Part shown: piece after piece, positions 24,328-33,052 of the stretch
Numbering within the stretch: position 1 is the first letter of the stretch
Layout of the letters: each line of letters starts with the position of its first letter
Assembly (NCBI RefSeq): GCF_003231305.1
Contig: NZ_QKVM01000019.1
Coordinates: 1 to 64,000, forward strand
Reading direction: 5' to 3'
Source of the DNA: Pseudomonas sichuanensis
GTDB lineage: Bacteria > Pseudomonadota > Gammaproteobacteria > Pseudomonadales > Pseudomonadaceae
DNA: 64,000 nt
The notes under the pieces: generated by a model
Databases searched by the model: none
Told to the model about the DNA's origin: nothing
The model's input: the letters and a program-made list of their open reading frames with translations, nothing else
Translations under genes and position numbers: made by a program

Positions 24328-26051
24328 GTCAGTGCGGCAGCCTGGGTCTTCTTCGCCGCCGAAGCGGGTGTGGTTTCGGGGATGGACGCTGCGGGCTCGC
24401 CGTTTTCCTGCTGGAACAGGATGGCCTCGTTGAGCGTGTCCGCATCCAGGTAGCCGTGCTCGAGCAGGATCTGCCCCAGCGGCTTGTGTTCTTCGGCCTG
24501 GGCCTTGAGGGCCTGGGCCAGGATATCGTCGTCGATGGCGCGCCACGACAGCAGCAGTTCGCCAAGGCGCAGGCGCTGCTGGTGCAACTGGTCGGCCGAG
24601 GGGAAGTCGTGCATGGTCTTGTCCCAGACCAGCTTCTTGCCCAGGAACAGGTAGCCCAGGTACAGGCGCCAGGCCCGTGCCGCGGCCATGGCATTGATGA
24701 AGTTGCCGATGATCATCCGCGGCCCCGACAGCAGGGCGTGTTCCCAGCCATACAGGCGGCCGACGAAGTACGCGCGCTGCAGGATACGCAGGCTCAGGGC
24801 CAGGGTGTTGGCCCACATCAGGTCGAGCAGCAGGCTGTTGGGCGAGAACACCGACGGGAAGAACACCTTCCAGTGGCCGGTGGCGCTGATCCCCAGGAAG
24901 ATCAGGTGCTGGAACAGCAACACGTACGCAAGGATGGCCACGAACGAGGTGATCAGGCCCTTGCGGTCGCGGAACAGCAGGTACTTGGTCGCCAGCGAGC
25001 CTTCCCAGCCCACCTGGCTCCAGCCTTGCAGGCCGATGCCCAGGGTCCAGCGGGCCTTTTGCCGGTAGGCGGTGCGGAAGGTGTCGGGGAAATACTCACG
25101 CACGCCCAGGGGCATGTGTACGGCCACCATCTTTTCCTTGCCGTTGCCGAACCAGGTGGTGCGCTTGGCCACGTAGTCCACCGGGAACTTGCCGAAGATC
25201 TGCTTCATGCCGCGCCGCGCCAGGCGCGCGCCGATGTCGTAGTCCTCGGTGAGGGTGTCGGTGTTGAACGGCTGGTTGTTGGTCTCGGCCGACAGCTCCA
25301 GCAACGCCTTGCGCGAGAAGCAGGTGCCGACACCGGCCGACGGCACCATGCGCGACATGCTCTCGCGCACCACCAGGTCCTTGGTGTGCCATTCGGCGAA
25401 CTCGTCCATGTAGGTGCCGGCCACCAGTTCGTACCAGTCACGCTCCAGGGAGGTGACCGGCAGCTGGATGAAGTCGATGCGCGGCAGCAGGTAGTTGAAG
25501 TAATGCAGCTCCAGGCGGTGCAGCACGTCTTCGCTGTCGTGCAGGATCATCCCGGCGAAGGGCTCGGGCATGCGCGCGTCCTGGGCGAAGATCGCCTGGA
25601 TGATCCAGTTCAGGCAGTCGGCCTTGCAGGTCGGGCCGTCATGGGGCACTTCGACCCGGATCAACTGCTTGTAACGCCGACGCATGCGCTCCACCTCGTC
25701 GATGGTGCGCTGGTCGTTGCAGTAGGTGCCGACGAAGATGTAGTAGTTCTTGTAGTCCAGCGAGCCGACCATGTTCTCCAGCATCGGCGCGATCACGTCG
25801 TACTCCAGCCACGCCGGGATCATGATCGCCAGCGGCTGCTCGGGCTTGGCGCGCAGCTGCTCCACCGTCAACGCCTGGTAGCGCTTGCGGCGGATCAGCA
25901 GCTTGCGGTACGTCTGGCGCACCCAGTACCAGGTATCGATGAACAGGTCATCGAGGCTGGACAGCAGGATCAGCACACCGACGACGGCGGTGACGATCTC
26001 CAGCCCCCGGTAATACTCCGCCAGCAGGTACGGCCAATAGAGTGAGAACAT
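24324..26051 (-). CDS. nfrB: NfrB-like processive glycosyltransferase with C-terminal MshEN-like domain
   Basis: This 575-residue inner-membrane GT2 family glycosyltransferase has the conserved acidic motifs HDSEDVLH and TEDYDIG and the processive motif RQKARWTLG. Hydrophobic helices lie at the N-terminus and around residues 350-400. The last 90 residues contain RLRLGELLLSW and, 34 residues later, PLGQILLEHGYL, the repeated pattern of MshEN domains that bind c-di-GMP. This is the layout of E. coli NfrB. It would polymerise ManNAc from UDP-ManNAc, in line with the nearby wecB. It starts 16 bp after the BcsB-like gene. Confidence 0.88.
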   Translation of the reverse strand: MFSLYWPYLLAEYYRGLEIVTAVVGVLILLSSLDDLFIDTWYWVRQTYRKLLIRRKRYQALTVEQLRAKPEQPLAIMIPAWLEYDVIAPMLENMVGSLDYKNYYIFVGTYCNDQRTIDEVERMRRRYKQLIRVEVPHDGPTCKADCLNWIIQAIFAQDARMPEPFAGMILHDSEDVLHRLELHYFNYLLPRIDFIQLPVTSLERDWYELVAGTYMDEFAEWHTKDLVVRESMSRMVPSAGVGTCFSRKALLELSAETNNQPFNTDTLTEDYDIGARLARRGMKQIFGKFPVDYVAKRTTWFGNGKEKMVAVHMPLGVREYFPDTFRTAYRQKARWTLGIGLQGWSQVGWEGSLATKYLLFRDRKGLITSFVAILAYVLLFQHLIFLGISATGHWKVFFPSVFSPNSLLLDLMWANTLALSLRILQRAYFVGRLYGWEHALLSGPRMIIGNFINAMAAARAWRLYLGYLFLGKKLVWDKTMHDFPSADQLHQQRLRLGELLLSWRAIDDDILAQALKAQAEEHKPLGQILLEHGYLDADTLNEAILFQQENGEPAASIPETTPASAAKKTQAAALT

Positions 26052-26067
26052 GCGCGCTTACCCCGGC

Positions 26068-28272
26068 CTACTTGCCTTTGTGCTTCAGACGCAGCCGGCG
26101 AGCGACCACACCCAGCAGCACCAGCAGCAGGACGATGCCGGACAAGGTGGGCAACGCCCACACCAGCTGCTTGCGCCACTGGTGGAACGGCGTGCCGGCC
26201 AGGTTGAGTTCCGGGTCGGTGGTGTCGACCCAGGTCAACGGGCCTTGCTCGCCAACCACCACGGCATTGCCCTGGGTCAGCAGGAAGGGTACCTGCGGCA
26301 CCATGGCCGGGTTGCCCAGGCTGTTCCAGAGCACGCCGTGCTGGCCGCTGGAGTCGACCACCGACAAGGTGCCCAGACCTTGTGGCCCCTGCAGGTCGAG
26401 GGCCAGTTGCTGGTTGCCCTGGGCCTGCAGGCGTTGCAGCTCGGCGACGCCCAGCACCGGCTTGGCGCCGGGCAGTTGCACATCCACGGCCAGGAACGGC
26501 CGCGACGGCGCGACCTCTGCCTTGCCGTCGGCCAGCACCAGCTCGGCATTGACCGGCGACAGCGAGGCGGCGCTGGCCAGGCGGATCAGTTTGCCCAGGT
26601 TGGCCACCGGGGTTTGCAGGGCGGCCTGGTCGACGATCACCTGGGGTTTGCCGGCCAGCAGTGGCAGCAGGCCGATGAAGGTCCCGTCGGGTTCGGCGTC
26701 GGCCGAGCTCAGGTAGCTGCTGGGCAGCACGTTGACCGGGTAGGCCTGAGGGATCTCGGCGCAGTTTGGCGAGCTCGGCTGGCGCTGGAAGCGCACCTGC
26801 ACGGTATTGGTGACGCCCAGGGCGTAGCCTGGGATGCGCGCCTTCAGCCGCTCGGGGCTGCCATCGGCATCCAGTTGCGCGGCGTTGAGCAGCACGTTGT
26901 TCCAGATCACCGAGGCAACCGGCGGGGTCGGCGAGGCGCCCGGCGCGGCGGCGAGGTCGAGGTTGAGTTCCCCCGGCATGCGGCCGTTGCTCGACACGGC
27001 GCTGAGCGGGAAGGTGGCGGTCCACTCGCCGCGGCTGACCACGTCGAAGGTGCCGAAGTTGCCGCCCAGGGCGCTCAGGCGCAGATGGCCGTGATCGTTG
27101 CGCAGCGCGTCGCCCACTTCCTTGACCTGCGCTTCGCGCGACACCAGCACATTGCGCCAGTTCGCGTCGAACACGCCGGCGGCCTTGGCGCCGGCATCGG
27201 CAGCCACGGCCACCAAGGCTTGGCGGCCCAGGCTGAGCAGTTGCAGTTGCTGGCTGGGCAGGGCGCCCGTAGCCAGGCTGGCCTTCTGCTTGCGCCATTG
27301 CGCCATTGCGCCATTGCGCCATTGCGCCAGGGCGGCGAGGGCGGCCTGGTCGTCCTGCAGCTGTTGCGCCAGGGCGTCCAGGGCCGCGTTGAGCTGTGCT
27401 GCCAGCGCGTTGTCGGCGACGGCCAGGTCGGCGCGGATCGCCGGGGCATCGAGCAGCAGCAGGGCACCCAGCTCGGCCGGGCTGGCCAGGGTGTGGCTGG
27501 CCTGGCTGCTCAGGGCGGCGAAGGCTGGGACTTTGACCAGGGCCGCCGGCACCTCGATGCCAGCCAGCGACACGCTGTCGCCGACTTGCGGCAATGCACG
27601 TACCTGGGCGCGGCGGGCGCTGCGCTCCAGGGCCACGCCCAGGCGCCAGGCGCTGTCGAAGCTGTTGCGTTCGAGCGCACCGGCCGCTACCAGAATCACC
27701 GGCTCACCCGGCAGGCTGCTCCAGGCTTCAGCCAGGCTGCCCAGGGCCGACATCGAGTAGCGGTAGCTCAGGCGCGTCTGTGGCGACAGGGTCAGCACGT
27801 TGGCGGTGGCCCGTGGCGGGGCGCAGAAGTCCTCCGAAACCGGCGAACTCCAGTCCAGGGTGAAATTGACGAAGCCACTGACGTGCTTGCCGCTGTCCAC
27901 TGCCAGGGTTCGGCTGAGGTCGCCTTCGGCGCGGTTGACGCGTTCGGCCACGCGGGGCTGGCCATCGACGGCCAGGCGCAGGGTGGCAGGCTGCTCTTCA
28001 CCTTTGATGAACTGGCCCTTGAGTTCGATCTGCGCATCGCTGATCGCCACGCCCTTGGGCACCGGCAGGAAGAACGCCTGGCGGTTGTCGGCCTGGTCGA
28101 GCACCACCGGGTTGGTGATGCCCAGGTCCTTGAGCGAAACGCTGCGTGACACCCAATCCTGGGCCATCAGCGCTTGCAAGGCATCGCTGGCAGGGGTGGC
28201 GTGGGCGAGGAGCGGGGAGGTAAGGGCAGTGCCCAGAACGGCGAACTGCAAGCGGCGAGTCGTGTGGCTCAA
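26068..28272 (-). CDS. BcsB-like periplasmic exopolysaccharide secretion protein, with in-frame 8-bp repeat tract
   Basis: This protein of about 734 residues has a signal peptide, a large periplasmic region of BcsB type (paired carbohydrate-binding and flavodoxin-like domains) and a C-terminal transmembrane helix (LVWALPTLSGIVLLLVLLGV). I chose TTG at 28272, with AAGGA 8 bases upstream, because it leads directly into the signal peptide. An ATG 165 bases upstream adds a non-signal extension. BcsB holds the synthase and guides the polymer through the periplasm. It is the first gene of the operon, before nfrB. Five copies of an 8-bp repeat sit in the middle of the gene at 27290-27329, so loss or gain of a unit would shift the frame. 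Confidence 0.83.
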   Translation of the reverse strand: MSHTTRRLQFAVLGTALTSPLLAHATPASDALQALMAQDWVSRSVSLKDLGITNPVVLDQADNRQAFFLPVPKGVAISDAQIELKGQFIKGEEQPATLRLAVDGQPRVAERVNRAEGDLSRTLAVDSGKHVSGFVNFTLDWSSPVSEDFCAPPRATANVLTLSPQTRLSYRYSMSALGSLAEAWSSLPGEPVILVAAGALERNSFDSAWRLGVALERSARRAQVRALPQVGDSVSLAGIEVPAALVKVPAFAALSSQASHTLASPAELGALLLLDAPAIRADLAVADNALAAQLNAALDALAQQLQDDQAALAALAQWRNGAMAQWRKQKASLATGALPSQQLQLLSLGRQALVAVAADAGAKAAGVFDANWRNVLVSREAQVKEVGDALRNDHGHLRLSALGGNFGTFDVVSRGEWTATFPLSAVSSNGRMPGELNLDLAAAPGASPTPPVASVIWNNVLLNAAQLDADGSPERLKARIPGYALGVTNTVQVRFQRQPSSPNCAEIPQAYPVNVLPSSYLSSADAEPDGTFIGLLPLLAGKPQVIVDQAALQTPVANLGKLIRLASAASLSPVNAELVLADGKAEVAPSRPFLAVDVQLPGAKPVLGVAELQRLQAQGNQQLALDLQGPQGLGTLSVVDSSGQHGVLWNSLGNPAMVPQVPFLLTQGNAVVVGEQGPLTWVDTTDPELNLAGTPFHQWRKQLVWALPTLSGIVLLLVLLGVVARRLRLKHKGK
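27290..27329. repeat. 8-bp tandem repeat, five exact copies, inside the BcsB-like gene
   Basis: The unit TTGCGCCA (TGGCGCAA on the coding strand) is repeated five times without error. The encoded stretch reads AQWRNGAMAQWRK. Because 8 is not a multiple of 3, slipped-strand mispairing by one or two units would put the rest of the gene out of frame. Every unit contains an ATG on the coding strand, so starts occur in all three frames. Confidence 0.95.
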
Positions 28273-28572
28273 CGATCTAGTCCTTGAAGGTTCAGTGGCG
28301 TTGGCAGCGCTCAGCGGGCGTGCAAACGTGTGCGCCGACAGGCGTTTTAAGGCGCAGGTCTTCGCGTGGGTACTCGGGTAATCAGTGACGATGGGGGGAG
28401 CGAACGCTGTCAAACGGTCGTTCGAACGCGATGCCACTTCGTCAAGACATCGGAGGCGTACTCTCTAATATCAAAGTGCCCATGTCAATATTTTGATGCT
28501 TTTTTGTAAGAAAATTCGACCGGCGACGTCGGACCAAATGACGTCGCCGATTTATTGACGCTAGGTCGGCAT
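28273..28572. other. promoter region of the exopolysaccharide operon
   Basis: Three hundred bases separate wecB from the operon. A perfect -35-like TTGACA on the minus strand at 28483-28488 has no clear -10 partner at the usual spacing. The rest up to the TTG start could be a long leader of about 190 bases. The wecB terminator lies at its upper end. Confidence 0.4.
28521..28549 (-). terminator. hairpin downstream of wecB
   Basis: Perfect 10-bp arms CGGCGACGTC and GACGTCGCCG enclose 9 bases, 24 bp after the wecB stop. On the minus strand the sequence after the stem reads GTCGAATTTTCTT, a weak T-rich tail. It would separate wecB from the operon promoter. Confidence 0.6.
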
Positions 28573-29709
28573 TCAGTGCGTTCCGAAGGGGGTGAATGGT
28601 CGCCCGAGCAGGGCATTGACGATGCGCTCGCTGGCGTTGCCGTCGCCATAAGGGTTGACGCTGCGCGCCACCTGAGCGTAGAGCGCGTGATCATCAAGCA
28701 TGGCCTGCACCGCCTGGACGATCCGCGCGCTGTCGGTGCCCACCAGCTTGACCGTGCCGGCGGCCACGGCTTCCGGGCGCTCGGTGGTGTTGCGCATGAC
28801 CAGCACCGGCTTGCCCAGGTGCGGCGCTTCTTCCTGCACGCCGCCGGAGTCGGTCAGCACCAGGTGGGCGCGCTGCATGAACCAGACGAACTCCAGGTAG
28901 TCCAGCGGGTCGATCAGCTGCACGTTGGGGTTGTCGCCGAGCACCGTCATGACCACATCGCGCACCTGCGGGTTGAGGTGCACCGGGTAGACGATCTGCA
29001 CATCGTCGCGCTTGGCCAGTTCGCCCAGGGCCTGGCAGATCTGCCGGAAACCTTCACCGAAGTTCTCCCGGCGGTGGCCGGTGACCAGTATCAGTCGGCG
29101 GCTGGCGTCGAGCCACGGGTAGCGGCTGGCGAAGCCTTCGCCGATCTCGGGCTCGCGGTCGAGTTTCTGCAGGATCAGGTCCAGGGCATCGATCACGGTG
29201 TTGCCGGTAACGTGGATCTGCCCCTGCAGGTTCTCGTGCAACAGGTTGCCGCGCGAGGTGACGGTGGGGGCGAACAGCCAGCGGGCCATCACGTCCACCA
29301 CGCGGCGGTTCATTTCCTCGGGGAAGGGCTGGGCCAAATCGCCGGTGCGCAGGCCGGCCTCGACATGGCCGATGGCGATGCCGCGGTGGAAGGCCGCCAT
29401 GCTGCAGGCGGCGGCGGTGGTGGTGTCGCCGTGCACCAGCACGCAATCAGGCTTGAGTTCGTCGAGCAGGGCGTCGATACGGGTCATCAGGCGGGCGAAC
29501 AGGCCATTGAGGGTTTGCCCCGGGATCATCACGTCGAGGTCGTGGTCCACCGGCACGGCAAACAGCTGCAAGACCTGGTCAAGCATCTGCCGGTGCTGGC
29601 CGGTGCTGCAGACGATGCTTTCGACACCCTCGGTGCGGGCCAGGACCTTGACCAATGGCGCCATCTTTATGGCTTCTGGGCGGGTGCCGAACAACGTCAG
29701 AACTTTCAT
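28573..29709 (-). CDS. wecB: UDP-N-acetylglucosamine 2-epimerase (non-hydrolysing)
   Basis: This 378-residue cytoplasmic enzyme interconverts UDP-GlcNAc and UDP-ManNAc. It begins MKVLTLFGTRPEAIKMAPL, the hallmark start of WecB, and contains VHGDTTT, GHVEAGLRTG, TGHRRENFG and DSGGVQEEAP. The open frame extends upstream to 29886, but the ATG at 29709 matches the family start and has GGAG 9 bases upstream. It lies directly upstream of the NfrB-type glycosyltransferase operon. In E. coli, WecB is required for NfrB-dependent receptor synthesis, so this gene probably supplies the polymer precursor. Confidence 0.95.
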   Translation of the reverse strand: MKVLTLFGTRPEAIKMAPLVKVLARTEGVESIVCSTGQHRQMLDQVLQLFAVPVDHDLDVMIPGQTLNGLFARLMTRIDALLDELKPDCVLVHGDTTTAAACSMAAFHRGIAIGHVEAGLRTGDLAQPFPEEMNRRVVDVMARWLFAPTVTSRGNLLHENLQGQIHVTGNTVIDALDLILQKLDREPEIGEGFASRYPWLDASRRLILVTGHRRENFGEGFRQICQALGELAKRDDVQIVYPVHLNPQVRDVVMTVLGDNPNVQLIDPLDYLEFVWFMQRAHLVLTDSGGVQEEAPHLGKPVLVMRNTTERPEAVAAGTVKLVGTDSARIVQAVQAMLDDHALYAQVARSVNPYGDGNASERIVNALLGRPFTPFGTH

Positions 29710-29903
29710 CACGCACGACTCCACTCGTAAACGAACAGTTGAATGGCGCGGATAATACCGGATTGATATTGCAGTGCATTGATCTGATGCCGGAAGACGC
29801 AATTTATCCTGCGCCCTGTCGCCGTTTGCGACTTGCCGGTGCCGTACTAGGCTGCTGGATACCCGTGGCGGGCGTTGCCCCGCCACTGACCAGGAGGTGG
29901 CCC

Positions 29904-30986
29904 ATGTTGCCTTTGCCTAACGAGCTCAAGCAGTCCCGGGCTTTGCTGGACGTGCTGATACGCGCAGGCCTGGTGGCCGCGCTGGTGGTCACCTGTTTTG
30001 CGGTGTTCCGCCCGTTTCTGAGCCTGATGCTCTGGGCGGTGATCCTGGCCATCACCTTCTACCCGTTGCATGGACGTTTGCGCGCCAGGCTTGGCTTGAA
30101 AAGCGGGCATGCGGCCAGCCTGATCATCCTGGTCACGCTGCTGATCCTGATGGTGCCGATCTACCTGCTGGGCGATTCCATCGCAGCGTCGGTGTCCGCG
30201 GCGATGGAGCTGTTCAAGAGCGGGGCCTGGCATGTGCCCCAGGCCAACCCGGTGGTGGCCACCTGGCCGCTGGTGGGGCCGCCGCTGTACGGCTTCTGGC
30301 AACAGGCGGCCACCGATGCCACCAGCCTGATCCAGAGCGTCACCCCGCACCTCAAGGGCATCGGCATGGTGGTGCTGGGCAAGCTGGCCGGGGTCGGCAC
30401 CGGCTTCTTATTGTTTATCGGTGCGTTGATCCTGTCGGGCGTGGTGATGGCCTATGGCGACAACGGTGAGCGCAGCGCGGTGCAGATCGGCACGCGTATC
30501 TCCGGCGCCGAACGCGGCCCGCTGATCGCCGAGCTGTGCACCGCGACCATTCGTGCGGTGGCCCAGGGCGTGGTCGGCATTGCCTTCATCCAGATGCTGC
30601 TGGTGGGGCTCGGTTTCGTGCTCATGGGCATCCCCGGCGCCGGCCTGCTGGCCATTCTGGTGCTGCTGCTGGGCATCATGCAGTTACCGGTGTTGCTGAT
30701 CACGCTGCCGGTGGTGGCCTTTGTGTTCTTTACCGAAGGCGCCAGTGTCGGCGCCGTGGTGTTTGCCGTGTACAGCGTGCTGGCCGGTATGGTCGACAAC
30801 GTGCTCAAGCCCCTGCTGCTGGGGCGCGGGGTGAATGTGCCGATGCCGGTGGTGCTGATCGGTGCACTGGGGGGCATGGTTGCCGAAGGCATCATCGGGT
30901 TGTTCATCGGCCCGGTGATCCTGGCCATCGGCTACATGCTGTTCTGGCAGTGGGTGGAGCAGGGGCCGGCGTCAGGTAATGGATGA
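29904..30986 (+). CDS. AI-2E family transporter (PerM/YdiK-like membrane protein)
   Basis: This 360-residue inner-membrane protein has about eight hydrophobic helices in the layout of the AI-2E exporter family (PF01594), including the conserved tail MVAEGIIGLFIGPVILAIGY. An AGGAGG lies 6 bases before the ATG at 29904, a near-ideal ribosome-binding site, which decides the start against a longer frame beginning at 29655. Members have been linked to signal export, sodium/proton antiport or general efflux, so the substrate is unknown. It is divergent from wecB and followed closely by an MscS channel gene. Confidence 0.86.
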   Translation: MLPLPNELKQSRALLDVLIRAGLVAALVVTCFAVFRPFLSLMLWAVILAITFYPLHGRLRARLGLKSGHAASLIILVTLLILMVPIYLLGDSIAASVSAAMELFKSGAWHVPQANPVVATWPLVGPPLYGFWQQAATDATSLIQSVTPHLKGIGMVVLGKLAGVGTGFLLFIGALILSGVVMAYGDNGERSAVQIGTRISGAERGPLIAELCTATIRAVAQGVVGIAFIQMLLVGLGFVLMGIPGAGLLAILVLLLGIMQLPVLLITLPVVAFVFFTEGASVGAVVFAVYSVLAGMVDNVLKPLLLGRGVNVPMPVVLIGALGGMVAEGIIGLFIGPVILAIGYMLFWQWVEQGPASGNG

Positions 30987-31002
30987 TCAAGCGGAGGGGC
31001 CC

Positions 31003-32619
31003 ATGCTCAAGCGAATCGTCGCAGGCGTGTTTGCGCTGGCGGTCATGTTGGTCAGCCTGGGCAGCCAGGCCATCGAGCAAGGCGCCGTCGCGACGGCCGA
31101 GCCTGCCGAGCTCAAGGTTGCCAACCGCAGCATCATGGTGTTCCACGCCACCTTGCTGGGCGAAGCACCTGCTGCCAGGGCCCGGCGCGCCGAGGCGGTC
31201 ATCAACGAGCGGCTGGATGAAGGCGAGGCCGGCACGGTCAGCGTGGACGCCATTCAGGACAGCTACCTGGTACTGCTCGGTGATCGCCGCGCATTCATCG
31301 TCTCGCCCAAGGACATGCTCGGCAGCGACCTCAACGTACGGCAAGGTGCCGAGGCGGCGGCGCAACGCCTGCGCCAGGTGGTCGACGAGGCGCAACAGGC
31401 GCGCAGCCCGCGCTTCCTGCTCACTGCCGCCGGGCTGAGCGCCGCCGCCACGCTGGTGTACATAGTGCTGGTCAAACTCTGTGCGTGGCTGCACCGCAAG
31501 GCCTTGTCGTGGTTGCCCCAGCGGGTGCGCAAACACGCCAGTGCCTTGCGCATCGGCCACACGCAGCTGGTCGATTCCAGCAACCTGTATCCGCTGTTGC
31601 GGCGCCTGCTGGCGCTGGTGCGCTGGACCCTGGTGCTGTTGTTGACCTACGAATGGCTGAGCTTCGTCCTGCAGCGCTTCCCCTACACCCGCCCCTGGGG
31701 CGAAAGCCTGAATCTGTACCTGCTGGGGCTGCTGCGCCATGTGCTGACGGGCATGGTCGACGCGATCCCGGGGTTGCTGATCGCCTTGCTGATCTTCTTC
31801 ATCGCCCGTGGCATCAGCGCCTTCAGCAAGCGCCTGCTCGAGCGCCTGGCGCGGCCGGGCTCGATCAGCTGGCTGACCCAGGAAACCCTGCAACCCACCA
31901 CTCGGCTGACCTCGCTGGCGATCTGGCTGTTCGCCCTGGCCATGGCCTACCCGTACCTGCCGGGCGCCGACACCGAAGCCTTCAAGGGGTTGTCGGTGCT
32001 GATCGGCCTGATGATCTCGCTGGGCGCCACCAGTGTGGTCGGCCAGGCCGCCGCCGGGCTCATCCTCACGTATACCCGCACCCTGCGGCCCGGCGAGTAC
32101 GTGCGCATTGGCGAGCACGAGGGCACGGTGACCGAGCTGGGCATGTTCACCACCACCATCCGCACGGGGCTGGGCGAGGTGCTGACGCTGCCCAACTCGA
32201 TGATTACCGGGGCGGTGACCAAGAACTACTCGCGTGTGGTGCAAGGGCAGGGCTATGTGGTCGACACCACGGTCACGATTGGCTACGACACGCCCTGGCG
32301 CCAGGTCGAGGCGATGCTGCTGGAGGCCGCGCGGCGCACCGATGGGGTGCTCGACACACCCCGCCCGCAAGTGTTCCAGACCGCCTTGTCGGACTTCTAC
32401 CCGGAATACCGCCTGGTGGCCCAGGCCGTGCCCAGCGAGCCACGGCCGCGGGCCGAGCTGCTGACCCTGTTGCACGCCAACATCCAGGATGTGTTCAACG
32501 AGTACGGCGTGCAGATCATGTCGCCGCACTACCTGGGGGACCCCGCGCAGGACAAGGTGGTGCCTAAGGAGCAGTGGTACAGCGCGCCCGCGGTTGCGCC
32601 CAGGGACACGCAGCGATGA
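31003..32619 (+). CDS. MscS-family mechanosensitive ion channel
   Basis: This protein of about 538 residues has a signal peptide (MLKRIVAGVFALAVMLVSLGSQA), a periplasmic region of about 120 residues, several transmembrane helices (about 140-160, 205-225, 245-270, 290-330), and then an MscS pore and beta domain (VVGQAAAGLILTYTRTLRPGEYVRIGEHEGTV region). The ATG at 31003 has GGAGGGG just upstream and fits the signal peptide. An ATG at 30979 overlaps the previous stop. The close spacing to the AI-2E family gene implies one operon. The extended N-terminus marks a large MscS-like channel and not minimal MscS. Confidence 0.87.
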   Translation: MLKRIVAGVFALAVMLVSLGSQAIEQGAVATAEPAELKVANRSIMVFHATLLGEAPAARARRAEAVINERLDEGEAGTVSVDAIQDSYLVLLGDRRAFIVSPKDMLGSDLNVRQGAEAAAQRLRQVVDEAQQARSPRFLLTAAGLSAAATLVYIVLVKLCAWLHRKALSWLPQRVRKHASALRIGHTQLVDSSNLYPLLRRLLALVRWTLVLLLTYEWLSFVLQRFPYTRPWGESLNLYLLGLLRHVLTGMVDAIPGLLIALLIFFIARGISAFSKRLLERLARPGSISWLTQETLQPTTRLTSLAIWLFALAMAYPYLPGADTEAFKGLSVLIGLMISLGATSVVGQAAAGLILTYTRTLRPGEYVRIGEHEGTVTELGMFTTTIRTGLGEVLTLPNSMITGAVTKNYSRVVQGQGYVVDTTVTIGYDTPWRQVEAMLLEAARRTDGVLDTPRPQVFQTALSDFYPEYRLVAQAVPSEPRPRAELLTLLHANIQDVFNEYGVQIMSPHYLGDPAQDKVVPKEQWYSAPAVAPRDTQR

Positions 32620-32673
32620 TCGACGACGGCGTTGGTGCAATCCGCCGATTTCATGCGTTCGGCGGTTACGGTG

Positions 32674-32844
32674 TTACGCCGTGAAGCCGGGCTCCTGAGG
32701 CTCTTCTTGTGCGGTGTCCTGCTGGACGTTGTGATAGACGGCAGCAGCGCAGAGGGCTACCAGCCCGACGCTGGCGACCAGGATATCGCCCAGCAGCGTG
32801 CCGGCGACCAGGATCAGCAAACTGAGGCGGCAGAACATCACCAT
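32674..32844 (-). CDS. 56-residue small membrane protein
   Basis: This short frame is easily missed. It starts at ATG 32844 with GAGG 6 bases upstream and ends with TAA. The product has one long hydrophobic stretch (about residues 6-37: LSLLILVAGTLLGDILVASV and on) that could form one or two membrane helices, then a short acidic tail rich in Gln, Glu and Pro. Codon use is GC-rich like the neighbours. I do not recognise a function. It is convergent with the MscS gene. Confidence 0.6.
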   Translation of the reverse strand: MVMFCRLSLLILVAGTLLGDILVASVGLVALCAAAVYHNVQQDTAQEEPQEPGFTA

Positions 32845-33052
32845 GACAGGCCTCTATGGCAGTTGGGTTCGAACAGGGCCACCAACATAGCGCGCATGAG
32901 GCTTTGATGCAGCGGGCATATCTGCAAACAGCGTCTGCAAAACGGCACTCATCGCAGGTATGGCGCTTACGCCCAGATTGTTTAGCCGCCACTGGCGATT
33001 CGCTTTAGTATCGGCGCAGTTGCGCGCCCCTCAATCAATCGTTATGTGAAGT

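Noticed and set aside
25970..27322. 450-codon leftward frame starting in the 8-bp repeat of the BcsB-like gene
   Set aside because: It is the alternative frame of the same strand, rich in Arg, Gln, Pro and Gly with no fold pattern. It shows what would be translated after slippage and is not a gene in this state.
28483..28488. TTGACA as the main promoter of the exopolysaccharide operon
   Set aside because: No acceptable -10 sequence is found at 16-18 bp, so I do not call a promoter.
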